Shown here piece after piece: positions 49,085-57,724 of a DNA stretch of 64,000 nucleotides. Below the pieces are notes generated by a model. It did not search any database. It was not told the origin of the DNA and worked only from the letters and a program-made list of their open reading frames with translations. The position numbers and the translations under genes are program-made. Source of the DNA: DASVWZ01 sp963715675 (GTDB lineage: Bacteria; Acidobacteriota; Terriglobia; Terriglobales; Acidobacteriaceae); the NCBI GenBank assembly GCA_963715675.1, contig OY970265.1:3534001-3598000 (forward strand), read 5' to 3'. How positions within the stretch are numbered: the stretch's first letter is position 1; every line of letters begins with the position of its first letter.

Positions 49085-50173
49085 TCACAGCCAGCCGTAC
49101 TGCACCGCGAGAATATAGACGCTCAAAAGAGTGAGCGCCGGCCCGCCCCAGATCATCAAGGTTGATTTCCAGCCGAGACCTTTCACCACCTCACGCTGGC
49201 TGCGCCACGAGATGAAGAATGCCGGGTTCTGTGCACCTTTCATCAGTACCGCGGAAGGATGAAGGTCGAACTGCTCCAGCGCCGGTGCGGCAGCGGCCAC
49301 GCCCGCACCTTGTGCCCCAACCGCTGGTGAGGCGGCCGCCATGGGGCTTACTCCGGCAGCCGCCCATGCCATCGGGCTGGTAATGCCTGCCTTCATCATG
49401 GCGGCAGAGATTTTTTCCTGCTGCGCCTTGTCGAGCTTCGGGGCTGGATAGCCGGCGGAGCTGAGCATGGGCTCCTCCGGGTTGCGTGGCACGGTTACGC
49501 CAAGGGTACGATTGAGCAGGCTCGCGGGAGTGAGAGCAGAAGAGCCCAGTTGCGTGCCTCCCATCGTCTGGATGGCCGTGCCGCTTACAGTCAGGCCGGG
49601 ATTATGAGCGAGGGTTCCCAGAACAAACAGTGAATTCTTCGGCTTGATGCAGTATTCCTCAATCTTGATTTTCTTGTCGGTGCTAACACCATGCATCAGC
49701 AGAAAATTCGTAATGTTGGCCGGGATTTCAAGGCTGCTGGAAAAAATCGAATGGCTGAATTCTTCCTTGAAATCACAATGGATGTCCAGGTCAGCGCCCT
49801 GCGGATTGACCAGAACGCGGCCGGTGTTGTCGTCGAGATAGAAAGGCACGTGCAAGCTCACGTCGGCTTCTTTTACCCAAGTGTCGCTTTTGCCTTGCCG
49901 TTTCCACTGCCAAACCATCGTCCGGAAGTAGTAACACGGACGGCCGGTAATGGGCGCCACCAGCGAGTAAGGACCGATGGCCAGGCCGCTGATTTCCACC
50001 AGCCCCATGGCCGCGCTGCGGACTTTGGAAACTGGCGTATTCATAATCAGCCGCTTGCGCTGGAGCAATCCGAAGCCGCGATAGAAAAGAAAGAGGCCCG
50101 CCACGGTGCCGACCATCGGCCACAACCAGAACGATCCGTTTGAATTCCGCACAACTACGGCTAGAAGATTCAT
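49085..50173 (-). CDS. GIDE-domain (E3-ubiquitin-ligase-like) membrane protein
   Basis: 362 residues from ATG 50173. N-terminal membrane helix (~residues 18-38), soluble GIDE-like beta domain (~50-190: GLVEISGLAIGPYSLVAPITGRPCYYFRTMVWQW and FYLDDNTGRVLVNPQGADLDIH), an Ala-rich linker, and a C-terminal membrane helix (~340-358). GIDE is the domain of mitochondrial MUL1/MAPL; bacterial copies lack the RING and commonly neighbour lemA. A role in envelope homeostasis is inferred only. Confidence 0.8.
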   Translation of the reverse strand: MNLLAVVVRNSNGSFWLWPMVGTVAGLFLFYRGFGLLQRKRLIMNTPVSKVRSAAMGLVEISGLAIGPYSLVAPITGRPCYYFRTMVWQWKRQGKSDTWVKEADVSLHVPFYLDDNTGRVLVNPQGADLDIHCDFKEEFSHSIFSSSLEIPANITNFLLMHGVSTDKKIKIEEYCIKPKNSLFVLGTLAHNPGLTVSGTAIQTMGGTQLGSSALTPASLLNRTLGVTVPRNPEEPMLSSAGYPAPKLDKAQQEKISAAMMKAGITSPMAWAAAGVSPMAAASPAVGAQGAGVAAAAPALEQFDLHPSAVLMKGAQNPAFFISWRSQREVVKGLGWKSTLMIWGGPALTLLSVYILAVQYGWL

Positions 50174-50344
50174 TCGCTCGACCGCACCGCCAATGCGCAC
50201 ACCAGTGGCGTCGAGCCGAGCGTAAATGATGGCGTGGGCACGGCGCAGCAGGAAATGGCGCCGGAGGCTTACGTTGGTAACGCAAAAGCAAAGACGGGCT
50301 GCATTGCCCGTCTTCGCTGAAAGCCGATCGCTGAAAGCGAGAAG

Positions 50345-52966
50345 CTAGTTAATGTCGAACTGCTCCTGGTGCAACGCCGGATCGCTCTTGACGATCACCG
50401 TCTTCTTGGTCAGTTCTTCCATTTCGTTCAACAGGCGGCCACTGTTGGTCTTTAGTGCCTTGGCCACTTCCGGATTCACCCGCAGCATCACGTCGGAGTG
50501 CTCCAGGTGCTTGGCGATCTTCCGCATCTCGATGTAGATTTCATCGCAAACCGTCGGGATCGATTTCACAAAACCGGTCGCTTCGCAGTATGGACATGGT
50601 GAGCCAATGGTGCGTTCCAGCGACTGCTTGACTCGTTTGCGGGTGATCGCGACCAGTCCGAAATCGTTGAACTGCAAAACCTTCGAGGGCGAGCGGTCCC
50701 CGCGCAGCGCTTCTTCCAGGGCTTGCATGACCTTCTGCCGGTTGCGGCGTTCGTCCATGTCGATGAAGTCGATGATGATGATGCCGCCCAAATCACGCAG
50801 CCGGATCTGACGCACAATCTCCTTGATCGCATCCACGTTGGTTTTGACGATGGTGTCTTCCAGCCGCGCGGTCTTGCCAACGTACTTGCCCGTGTTCACG
50901 TCGATCGCCACCAGAGCCTCGGTTTGATTGATGACGATATAGCCGCCGCTCTTGAGCCAGACTTTCGATTTGAGCGCCTTGTTGATCTCTTCCTTCAACC
51001 CGAACTGCTCGAACAAAGGCGTTTCCTTGGTATAGAGCTTGACCCGCTTCACCAGCGCCGGCTGGAAACGGTTGGCGAAACGCAACACCCGCTCGTATTC
51101 CTGCTCGGTATCCACCCAGATGGCGGCGAAATCGGAAGTCACCTGATCGCGCAGGATACGCTCTACCACGCTTAGATCGTGGTAAATCAAAGAGGGAGAC
51201 TTGTTGGTTTCCGAGCGCGTTTTGATTTCATTCCAGAGATTTTTCAGGAATCGGATGTCGGCGCGCAGCTCTTCCTCGTTGGCGCCTTGCCCGGCGGTGC
51301 GGACGATGAAGCCTCCATGTCCGTTTTCGCGCTCGCTCTGCACGATCCGCTTCAGCCGCTGCCGCTCTTCTTCCGAAGCAATCTTGCGGGAAACGCCGGT
51401 GTGATTCACGGTCGGCATATAGACCAGAAACCGGCCAGGCAAGGCGATGTGGCTGGTAATGCGGGCGCCCTTCTTGGCGATGGGTTCCTTGGCAATCTGT
51501 ACCAGAATTTCCTGCCCTTCCTTCAACAGGTCGGTGATCTGTGGCAAAGACTGCGGCTCTTGTTTGCGGAAGCGGCGTCCGCTGCGGCGTCCTCGTGGAC
51601 CGCGTTGCCGGTCAAATGCGGGACGCGGGGCGGGTCGCGTGTAAGCCGCGGTTCCTGCCGGAGCACGCACCTCCGCGCGCGCATCCACGGAACCGTCTCC
51701 CACCGCTTCGGCAGCCAGCAGCGCCTCAGCTTCCGCCTGGGCTTCTTCAAGCTCGGCTTCGGCTTCCGCGGCCTCGTCCACTGTCTCTTCTTCTGTTTCG
51801 TCGATCTCTGTGGCAACGGCGCCCGACTCTGCCGAGACGGGCGCGGCAACCTCGCCCCCAGACTCACCCGACGCAGCAATTTCCCGCACTACGGGCGCCT
51901 GGTAACCCTCCACCGCACGGGTTTCTTCCTCCATCTCCTCGAAAACCGTGTCCTCCTCCAGTTCTTCGACATAGGAGGCCATATCCGCTTCTTCCTCTTC
52001 GATCTCTTCCTCTTCAACGGCTCCCCCGGCCGTGGCCGCGGGTCCCGGCTCTGAATGCTCCGGGGCGATCTCCGGCTGCGGGTTCGACGGGTTCTCGTTT
52101 TCCTGGATCGCAGTATCGCCGAACACCGCCGCCACGTTCATCTGGTGCAAGCGGCGCTGCTCGCGGTCCCACTCCGCCGTGCCCACCGGCGGGATTGCCG
52201 GCTCTTGGGCTGGCGCAACTTCCTGGGTAGCCGTTCCCTGCGTTTCCTGCTCAGCTCTGGCAAAGAGGGGCTCATCCTCCGGAAACGTCTTTGCGATGGG
52301 CAGCGAACCCTCCTGCGAAGATCCTGAGCGGCCTGCCCCCACACCGGCGGCTTGGGCATGCGTCATTTTTTGGTACTTCGAAATCGACTCTCCCGGAAGC
52401 AGGATGGGCTGGTATCCCGGAGGCGGACCGTACTCGCCACGGCCGGCGGAGGCGGGAGCCTCTGCGGCAGGCCGCGCAAACTTCGATTCTGGCATGCGCT
52501 CTCCCCGGCGTCCACGACGGCGGCGGTTGCGCCAGTCGCCGCGGCCTTCTCGCGGCTCGCTGCCGCTCGACCGTTGAGGGTTCTCAGCACCCTGACCCGT
52601 CCCTGCCAGTTGCTCTTCGGGGAGGGATGCCGCCTCGGGGGGAACCGGACTCTCGGGGGCCGGCTGAACCTCGGCCCGGGGTACTGCCGGTGAAACCGGC
52701 CGGTTCGTTGGAATGTCCTCCACGTCGTCTTCATCGTGCAATTCCATGAAGTCCGAAACGTAAAGGAAGGCATCTCGTTCCAGGCCAATGTCGACGAATG
52801 CCGACTGCATGCCGGGCAGCACCCGCGTGACCCGGCCTTTGTAGATGGAACCCGCTAGGGTGTATTCGTTCTCGCGCTCAAGATAGATTTCCGCGAGCAG
52901 GTCGTCTTCCACCACCCCAACTTTAGTTTCGTGGGGGGTGGACGACACAAATAATTCTCTTGTCAT
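50345..52966 (-). CDS. rng: ribonuclease E/G family protein with long acidic insertion
   Basis: 873 residues. Endoribonuclease for rRNA/mRNA processing. N-terminal RNase H-like/S1 portion (residues 1-~78: LFVSSTPHETKVGVVED, IYKGRVTRVLPGMQSAFVDIGLERDAFLYVSDF). A low-complexity acidic and Arg/Pro-rich insertion follows (~78-455). S1 then resumes (LLKEGQEILVQIAKEPI ... GARITSHIALPGRFLVYMP), and the catalytic DNase I-like region has FIDMDERRNRQKVMQALEEAL. The Zn-link is CPYCEATG. The insertion lies inside the S1 domain and is not the C-terminal scaffold of E. coli RNase E. Downstream of mrdA-rodA, as often for rng in shape clusters. Confidence 0.9.
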   Translation of the reverse strand: MTRELFVSSTPHETKVGVVEDDLLAEIYLERENEYTLAGSIYKGRVTRVLPGMQSAFVDIGLERDAFLYVSDFMELHDEDDVEDIPTNRPVSPAVPRAEVQPAPESPVPPEAASLPEEQLAGTGQGAENPQRSSGSEPREGRGDWRNRRRRGRRGERMPESKFARPAAEAPASAGRGEYGPPPGYQPILLPGESISKYQKMTHAQAAGVGAGRSGSSQEGSLPIAKTFPEDEPLFARAEQETQGTATQEVAPAQEPAIPPVGTAEWDREQRRLHQMNVAAVFGDTAIQENENPSNPQPEIAPEHSEPGPAATAGGAVEEEEIEEEEADMASYVEELEEDTVFEEMEEETRAVEGYQAPVVREIAASGESGGEVAAPVSAESGAVATEIDETEEETVDEAAEAEAELEEAQAEAEALLAAEAVGDGSVDARAEVRAPAGTAAYTRPAPRPAFDRQRGPRGRRSGRRFRKQEPQSLPQITDLLKEGQEILVQIAKEPIAKKGARITSHIALPGRFLVYMPTVNHTGVSRKIASEEERQRLKRIVQSERENGHGGFIVRTAGQGANEEELRADIRFLKNLWNEIKTRSETNKSPSLIYHDLSVVERILRDQVTSDFAAIWVDTEQEYERVLRFANRFQPALVKRVKLYTKETPLFEQFGLKEEINKALKSKVWLKSGGYIVINQTEALVAIDVNTGKYVGKTARLEDTIVKTNVDAIKEIVRQIRLRDLGGIIIIDFIDMDERRNRQKVMQALEEALRGDRSPSKVLQFNDFGLVAITRKRVKQSLERTIGSPCPYCEATGFVKSIPTVCDEIYIEMRKIAKHLEHSDVMLRVNPEVAKALKTNSGRLLNEMEELTKKTVIVKSDPALHQEQFDIN

Positions 52967-53340
52967 ACGTACTCCGCTTCTGCGCCGTCATACGGCCGCA
53001 GGATTCACCGGAGTATCGAGCAAGAGACCATGCGGAGGATGGAGCTGTGCGGAGACCGTCCCCAATTGAGGACAGCTTGGGCCGGGGGAGTTCCCCTGAT
53101 CCCACATTCGTTCTACAAGCTGAAAACTCTTGTTCACGGATCGCATTGCGCTCTCCGGGTTTGTGACCGCTCTCTCCCCTGAGGGGGCCGTTACCCGCCC
53201 GGTTGCGCCTGGCTTCAATCCTGCTCGGCCTCTCACTACCTAAGCCGGTGATTGCCCTCTTTACGCGAGGGCGCTCGTAATCTTGGCTTCTGCCGCCGGT
53301 GGCGAGCGCGGCAAACTCTCCTCGCCTTCTTCCTCCTGCC
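52967..53340. other. intergenic / long leader of the RNase E/G gene
   Basis: 374 bases between rodA and the RNase gene. Open frames here lack coding character. A hairpin GCCCTC...GAGGGC (about 53251-53270) near the rodA end might slow read-through. A 5' leader used for RNase autoregulation, as known for E. coli rne, is conceivable but not shown. Confidence 0.35.
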
Positions 53341-54426
53341 TCAGTTGACAAAACGGCGCATTCGCACGTTCATTACGATTCCCAGCGCCAGAAACATGAA
53401 CAGGACGGAAGACCCGCCATAACTCATTAAAGGCAAGGGTATCCCTGTGACCGGCATAAAGCCGACCACCATGCCGACATTGACCAGAATATGGAAGCTC
53501 AGCACCGCCACCACACCCATCACCACGAACGTGCCGGCGCGGTCGGGCGCCGTTTGCGCGTTCTGCGTCAAACGCATCAGCACTACAAAGTATAGCAGCA
53601 TTACCCCTAACGCGCCTACAAATCCGTGTTCCTCCGCGAACGCCGCAAAGATAAAGTCCGTTTGTGGAACCGGAAGAAACGCCAGGTGAGTCTGGGATCC
53701 GGCACTGCTCCCCCAGATTCCCCCGGAACCTACCGCAATCTTTGATTGAATCACCTGGTATCCCGAACCTTGACTGTCCGCCTGCGGCTGCATGAAGCTG
53801 GTCAGCCGGTCCCGCTGGTACGGTTTGAGGACATGCCACGCCAGCGGCATCACTAACCCTGCCAGAAGCACCACTGCGGCCGCCTGTTTCAGTCGCACCC
53901 CGCCCAGGAACAGGCCCATGACCGCAATCGGAAGGTAGGTCAGCGCCGTTCCCAAGTCGGGTTGGACCAGAACCATCAACATCGGCACCCCTACGATCGC
54001 TCCGGCCTTGGTGAAATCAGGCCAGGAAAGCTCCCGATGATGCAGATCGGCAAAGTACTTCGCCACCGCCAGAATCAGGATCAGTTTGACCCATTCGGAC
54101 GGCTGGAAGTGACCTCCGGCCGGCATCTTCACCCAGCGCCGCGCCCCCAGGTACTTCTGCCCGAAAATCATAACCGCCATCAGGGAGGCAATTGAGGCGA
54201 TGTACATCCAGTGCACCCTCTCCAGCAGCACCTGGTAGCTGACCACACTCATCAGGAACATGGCTGCAACGCCGCCCAGAATCCAGTAAACCTGCTTGAG
54301 ATGCGCCCCGGCAAACTTGGTATGGGCCGTGGCGCTGCGAATCTCCAGCACCCCCAGCCCGCAGAGCAGCAGGACGAAAACCAGCAGCAGCCAGTCAAAA
54401 TCGCGAAATGAAACGTAGCGGCTCAT
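53341..54426 (-). CDS. rodA: rod shape-determining peptidoglycan polymerase RodA
   Basis: 361 residues, SEDS-family glycosyltransferase with about ten membrane helices. Landmarks: FRDFDWLLLVFVLLLCGLGVLEIRSAT start, RRWVKMPAGGHFQPSEWVKL, LVQPDLGTALTYLP, FIFAAFAEEHGFVG, MPVTGIPLPLMSYGGSSVLF. It polymerises lipid II into lateral-wall glycan together with PBP2. 104 bases downstream of mrdA in the same direction, so one operon is likely. Confidence 0.95.
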   Translation of the reverse strand: MSRYVSFRDFDWLLLVFVLLLCGLGVLEIRSATAHTKFAGAHLKQVYWILGGVAAMFLMSVVSYQVLLERVHWMYIASIASLMAVMIFGQKYLGARRWVKMPAGGHFQPSEWVKLILILAVAKYFADLHHRELSWPDFTKAGAIVGVPMLMVLVQPDLGTALTYLPIAVMGLFLGGVRLKQAAAVVLLAGLVMPLAWHVLKPYQRDRLTSFMQPQADSQGSGYQVIQSKIAVGSGGIWGSSAGSQTHLAFLPVPQTDFIFAAFAEEHGFVGALGVMLLYFVVLMRLTQNAQTAPDRAGTFVVMGVVAVLSFHILVNVGMVVGFMPVTGIPLPLMSYGGSSVLFMFLALGIVMNVRMRRFVN

Positions 54427-54530
54427 TCGTACCGGGTGCTACCGAGTCATCCCTTCCGAATTCAGAATCATCTTCACCAACCCTCGCCCGCTTGCAGATT
54501 CGCTCGTCCCTGGGTACCAGGGGCTCGGTA

Positions 54531-56504
54531 CTAATGAATCCCCGGCGCGGCAGCGGCCAGCGGCATATGCCGCTTCGGGATTTCTACCATAAACTTTCCG
54601 CCCTGCAACCTGTCGTCGTCCTCACCATCAGGCGAAGCCGCATTCCATACGGCCCCGATTTCCACCTTCCCGATTGCTTGCGCCACCTTGTTGGGCTGCC
54701 GCCGCTCCTTCTCCACATAAGCCTTGATCACCTGGGCCACGGTGCGTGCGGCCAGGTAGCCATGCTCGCCTTCTTCGAGCAGGGCACAGACGACAATCTC
54801 GGGATTGCGCCGCGGTTCCACGCCCACAAACCAGCCGTTGTCCTTGAATTTCGCCTTTCCCATCGCGCCCAGCTTGGCTTTCAGAGCATTGCTGATGGTC
54901 TGCGCGCTTCCGGTTTTTCCCGCGAAGTCGATCCCCTGCAAATGAGCGCTGGGCGCGGTCCCACCCGGGTTCACCACGCTCGCCATGGCGTCGGTGATGA
55001 TCTCCCAGTTGTTGGGATCGATCGGAATCTGCACCTTGTCCGGCACATTCGACGCGGGAATTACATTCGGGGGCATGTCCGTGGGATTGGTCACGTGCGG
55101 CCGCACCAGCAACCCACCACTCGCGATGGCCCCGATGGCACGGGCCAACTGAATGGGCGTAACCGTCACCGCGCCTTGTCCAATCCCCACCGAGATAGTT
55201 TCTCCCGCATACCATTTTTGTTTGAAGTTGCGGATCTTCCATTCTTCCGAGGGCATCACCCCGGTGACTTCCTGGGGTAAATCGATTCCGGTCTTCTGCC
55301 CCAGTCCGAACATGGTGGCGTACTTTGCAATCCGGCCAATGCCTAAGCGCTCTGCCAGGGTGTAGAAAAAAACGTCGCACGATTGATAAATCGCTTTGTT
55401 GATGTCCACCACACCGTGCACCCGATGCTCAGCCACCACCCAGCACTTGAAGTAGCGTCCATAGAAACTGGCGCCGCCGCTACAGACCACGTGCATGTCC
55501 TGCGCGATGCCTTCCTGCAGGCCTGCGGTCGCCATGATGATCTTGAAGGTCGAACCCGGCGCGAGCTGAGCTTGAATTGCTTTGTTCAGCAACGGCTTGT
55601 CAGGGTCGGTCAGAAGCTTGTTCCATTCGTCCCGCGAAACGCGAACGGCAAAATCATTGGGATCGAACGTGGGCCGGCTCACCATTGCCAGGATTTCCCC
55701 GGTTCGCGGATCCATGGCCACGATGGCGCCGTTGCGCCCGGCCAGCGCTTCCTCGGCCGCGATCTGCAGATCGATGTCGACCGTCAGCTTCATCGCCTTG
55801 CCCGGCTCCGCCGGCTTCTCCTGCAGTTGTCCCATTTCGCGGCCGCGGCTGTTCACCAATACCTGCCGCGAGCCGTTCTTGCCCATCAGGATTTGGTTGT
55901 ATTCCAGTTCTACCCCGGACTTCCCCACCACATCGCCGGGGTTGTACAGCTCAAACTGTGGCTGGTTCAGCATGTCCTCGCTCACTTCTCCGACATAGCC
56001 CACCAGGTGCGCCAGAAAACCATTGCGCGGATACAGCCGCCGGTGCGCCATGATGGTGTCCAACTCGGGCAGTTCATTGCGATGGGCATCGATGAAAGCC
56101 ACTTCATCCGGCGTGATGTCATCCTTCAGATAAATCGGCTGATATTGCGGCATGCCGGCAAAATGCCGGACGCGCTCCCGCACTTCCCTGGCATCCATGT
56201 GCAGTCCCTGCGCAATCAGGTCCGCATCGGCCACCAGATCGTGCGCCGAGTCGCGCAGCAGAAGCGCGGAAAACGACGGGTAATTGTCCACGATGGTGCG
56301 GCTTTCGCGATCCAGGATTCTCCCTCGCGGCGCCAGAATCGGCACGTTGCGCACCCGGTTCTTCTCCGCCAGACTCGAATACAGATCGCTCTGCATCACT
56401 TGCAAACGCCACAGTCCATATACCAGAACCAGAAAAATGGCGAGGATGACGTATTGCACCGCGTTCAAGCGGATCGGCGCTACTTTTTCATCGCGGCCAA
56501 ACAT
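54531..56504 (-). CDS. mrdA: penicillin-binding protein 2 (transpeptidase of elongasome)
   Basis: 657 residues, class B PBP. N-terminal membrane anchor (~18-38), dimerisation domain, then transpeptidase: catalytic Ser318 in APGSTFK, second motif YQSCDVFF (SxD where SxN is usual), third KTGSAQT. It crosslinks peptidoglycan in the elongasome with RodA. The C-terminus ends in a short polar tail. Upstream of rodA on the minus strand; it is separated from mreD by a plus-strand PilZ gene. Confidence 0.95.
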   Translation of the reverse strand: MFGRDEKVAPIRLNAVQYVILAIFLVLVYGLWRLQVMQSDLYSSLAEKNRVRNVPILAPRGRILDRESRTIVDNYPSFSALLLRDSAHDLVADADLIAQGLHMDAREVRERVRHFAGMPQYQPIYLKDDITPDEVAFIDAHRNELPELDTIMAHRRLYPRNGFLAHLVGYVGEVSEDMLNQPQFELYNPGDVVGKSGVELEYNQILMGKNGSRQVLVNSRGREMGQLQEKPAEPGKAMKLTVDIDLQIAAEEALAGRNGAIVAMDPRTGEILAMVSRPTFDPNDFAVRVSRDEWNKLLTDPDKPLLNKAIQAQLAPGSTFKIIMATAGLQEGIAQDMHVVCSGGASFYGRYFKCWVVAEHRVHGVVDINKAIYQSCDVFFYTLAERLGIGRIAKYATMFGLGQKTGIDLPQEVTGVMPSEEWKIRNFKQKWYAGETISVGIGQGAVTVTPIQLARAIGAIASGGLLVRPHVTNPTDMPPNVIPASNVPDKVQIPIDPNNWEIITDAMASVVNPGGTAPSAHLQGIDFAGKTGSAQTISNALKAKLGAMGKAKFKDNGWFVGVEPRRNPEIVVCALLEEGEHGYLAARTVAQVIKAYVEKERRQPNKVAQAIGKVEIGAVWNAASPDGEDDDRLQGGKFMVEIPKRHMPLAAAAPGIH

Positions 56505-56772
56505 GGTCAGTGGTTCGTCGTCTGTCGTTCGCTGCTGAAGTTGTGATTGCTGTCAGCTAGGGTAACTCTATTGTAATCTGCTCTGCGGTTCGAACCACTA
56601 GCACCTCGGTAACGAAAGGCTCCGCTTGCAGGCAGGCAAAGGCAGCATCGCCCTCATTCCCGGAGCGGGTTACTTTAGTGGTTCCTCATGGTCCGCTTGT
56701 GAGTTGCATCACAGCTTTTCTTCCCCCGCGCAGGATAAAGAGGAGTGGGGTAATTTTACTCGGAGCCACGAC

Positions 56773-57144
56773 ATGCCAGTGCCTGATGCTCGGCGGGAAC
56801 AGCGAACCTTGGCGGATCTGACGGTTCAGGTCTGGGGTGCAGACGATAATGGGGCGCCTTTCGCGCAAGCTGCCGTTGCCCGGAATATCAGCGTCCGCGG
56901 CGCGCTGTTGCTGGGCATTCAGCGAACCCTGCGCTGCGGCGATCTCATCCGGATTCAACACCGCAACCTAAGCGCACGGTTTCGTGTGGTGTGGGTGAAG
57001 CGGTGCGCGCCGACGGAGCGCACGGAAGTGGCGGTCCAGAGAATCGCCGCCGAGAAATGTCCCTGGCAAGAAGCCATCGCAGGCACGATCGCACTTCGCA
57101 CCACCCCGGATCCATCTCCGATCGTGACGGCCGTACCCGTTTAA
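56773..57144 (+). CDS. PilZ domain protein within the shape gene cluster
   Basis: 123 residues from ATG 56773, preceded by CGGAGCCACGAC. PilZ signatures: basic motif ARREQR (6-11) and NISVRG (38-43), followed by the beta-barrel (ALLLGI, GDLIRIQH, RFRVVWV). A c-di-GMP receptor or derivative. It is the only plus-strand gene inside the otherwise minus-strand mreBCD-mrdA-rodA-rng block. Regulation of wall growth by c-di-GMP is possible but inferred from position alone. Confidence 0.75.
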   Translation: MPVPDARREQRTLADLTVQVWGADDNGAPFAQAAVARNISVRGALLLGIQRTLRCGDLIRIQHRNLSARFRVVWVKRCAPTERTEVAVQRIAAEKCPWQEAIAGTIALRTTPDPSPIVTAVPV

Positions 57145-57201
57145 CTCCGGCTTGGACACCTTCCCGCGGCCTGATCCGTTCGCGAGAACGTCGATGAAGG
57201 T

Positions 57202-57720
57202 TCAGGTTCTCTGCTTGAACCGGTCCATCAGCGCAAACAACGCCACCGCCAGAACCGCGTTCGCGAACGCCGAGCCTAGTTCGTGCAGCCAACTCCAGTG
57301 CAGGTTCAGACCCACCATGCCGCGGGCAATCGTGAAGTACACAACTTCATGCACCCCGTAAAAGAACAATGTGACCAAAAAACGCGAACCGGCGTTCTCC
57401 ACATCAATCTTCACTCCCAGCGAGGAAGCCCCGTATCCCACCACCGTTTTCGCGATTCCGTAGAGCCCGAGCGGGTGGATGGTCAGCGAATCCTGCAAAA
57501 GTCCGATGACGGCGCCGGTCAAAAGTCCTGTAACCTGGCTGCGCCGCGCCACCGCAAAAAAAATAACCACCAGCAGCGGCAAATCGAAAATATTGAAAAA
57601 CGGCAGCCAGCGCGGAAGAAACGCCTGGATCGCCACCGCGAGCAGCGGAACCGCTACCGTCGCCGGCAGGCTGAACCGGTAAACCTCAATCTGCTCATTC
57701 GATGTGTACGTGATGGGCAC
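57202..57720 (-). CDS. mreD: rod shape-determining protein MreD
   Basis: 172 residues, integral membrane protein with about five helices (VAVPLLAVAIQAFLP, PLLVVIFFAVA, GLLTGAVIGLLQD, LVTLFFYGVHEVVYF, FANAVLAVALFALMD). The motif GAVIGLLQDSLTIHPLGLYG is typical of MreD. It forms the elongasome core with MreC and RodA. Four bases downstream of mreC. Confidence 0.93.
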   Translation of the reverse strand: MPITYTSNEQIEVYRFSLPATVAVPLLAVAIQAFLPRWLPFFNIFDLPLLVVIFFAVARRSQVTGLLTGAVIGLLQDSLTIHPLGLYGIAKTVVGYGASSLGVKIDVENAGSRFLVTLFFYGVHEVVYFTIARGMVGLNLHWSWLHELGSAFANAVLAVALFALMDRFKQRT

Positions 57721-57724
57721 GTTA

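Noticed and set aside
51179..52054. 291-aa plus-strand open frame
   Set aside because: Shadow of the low-complexity insertion in the RNase E/G gene; Phe/Leu/Arg-rich with no features.
53261..53839. 192-aa minus-strand open frame overlapping rodA
   Set aside because: Out of frame with rodA, Gly/Arg-rich, and most of it lies inside a confidently assigned gene.
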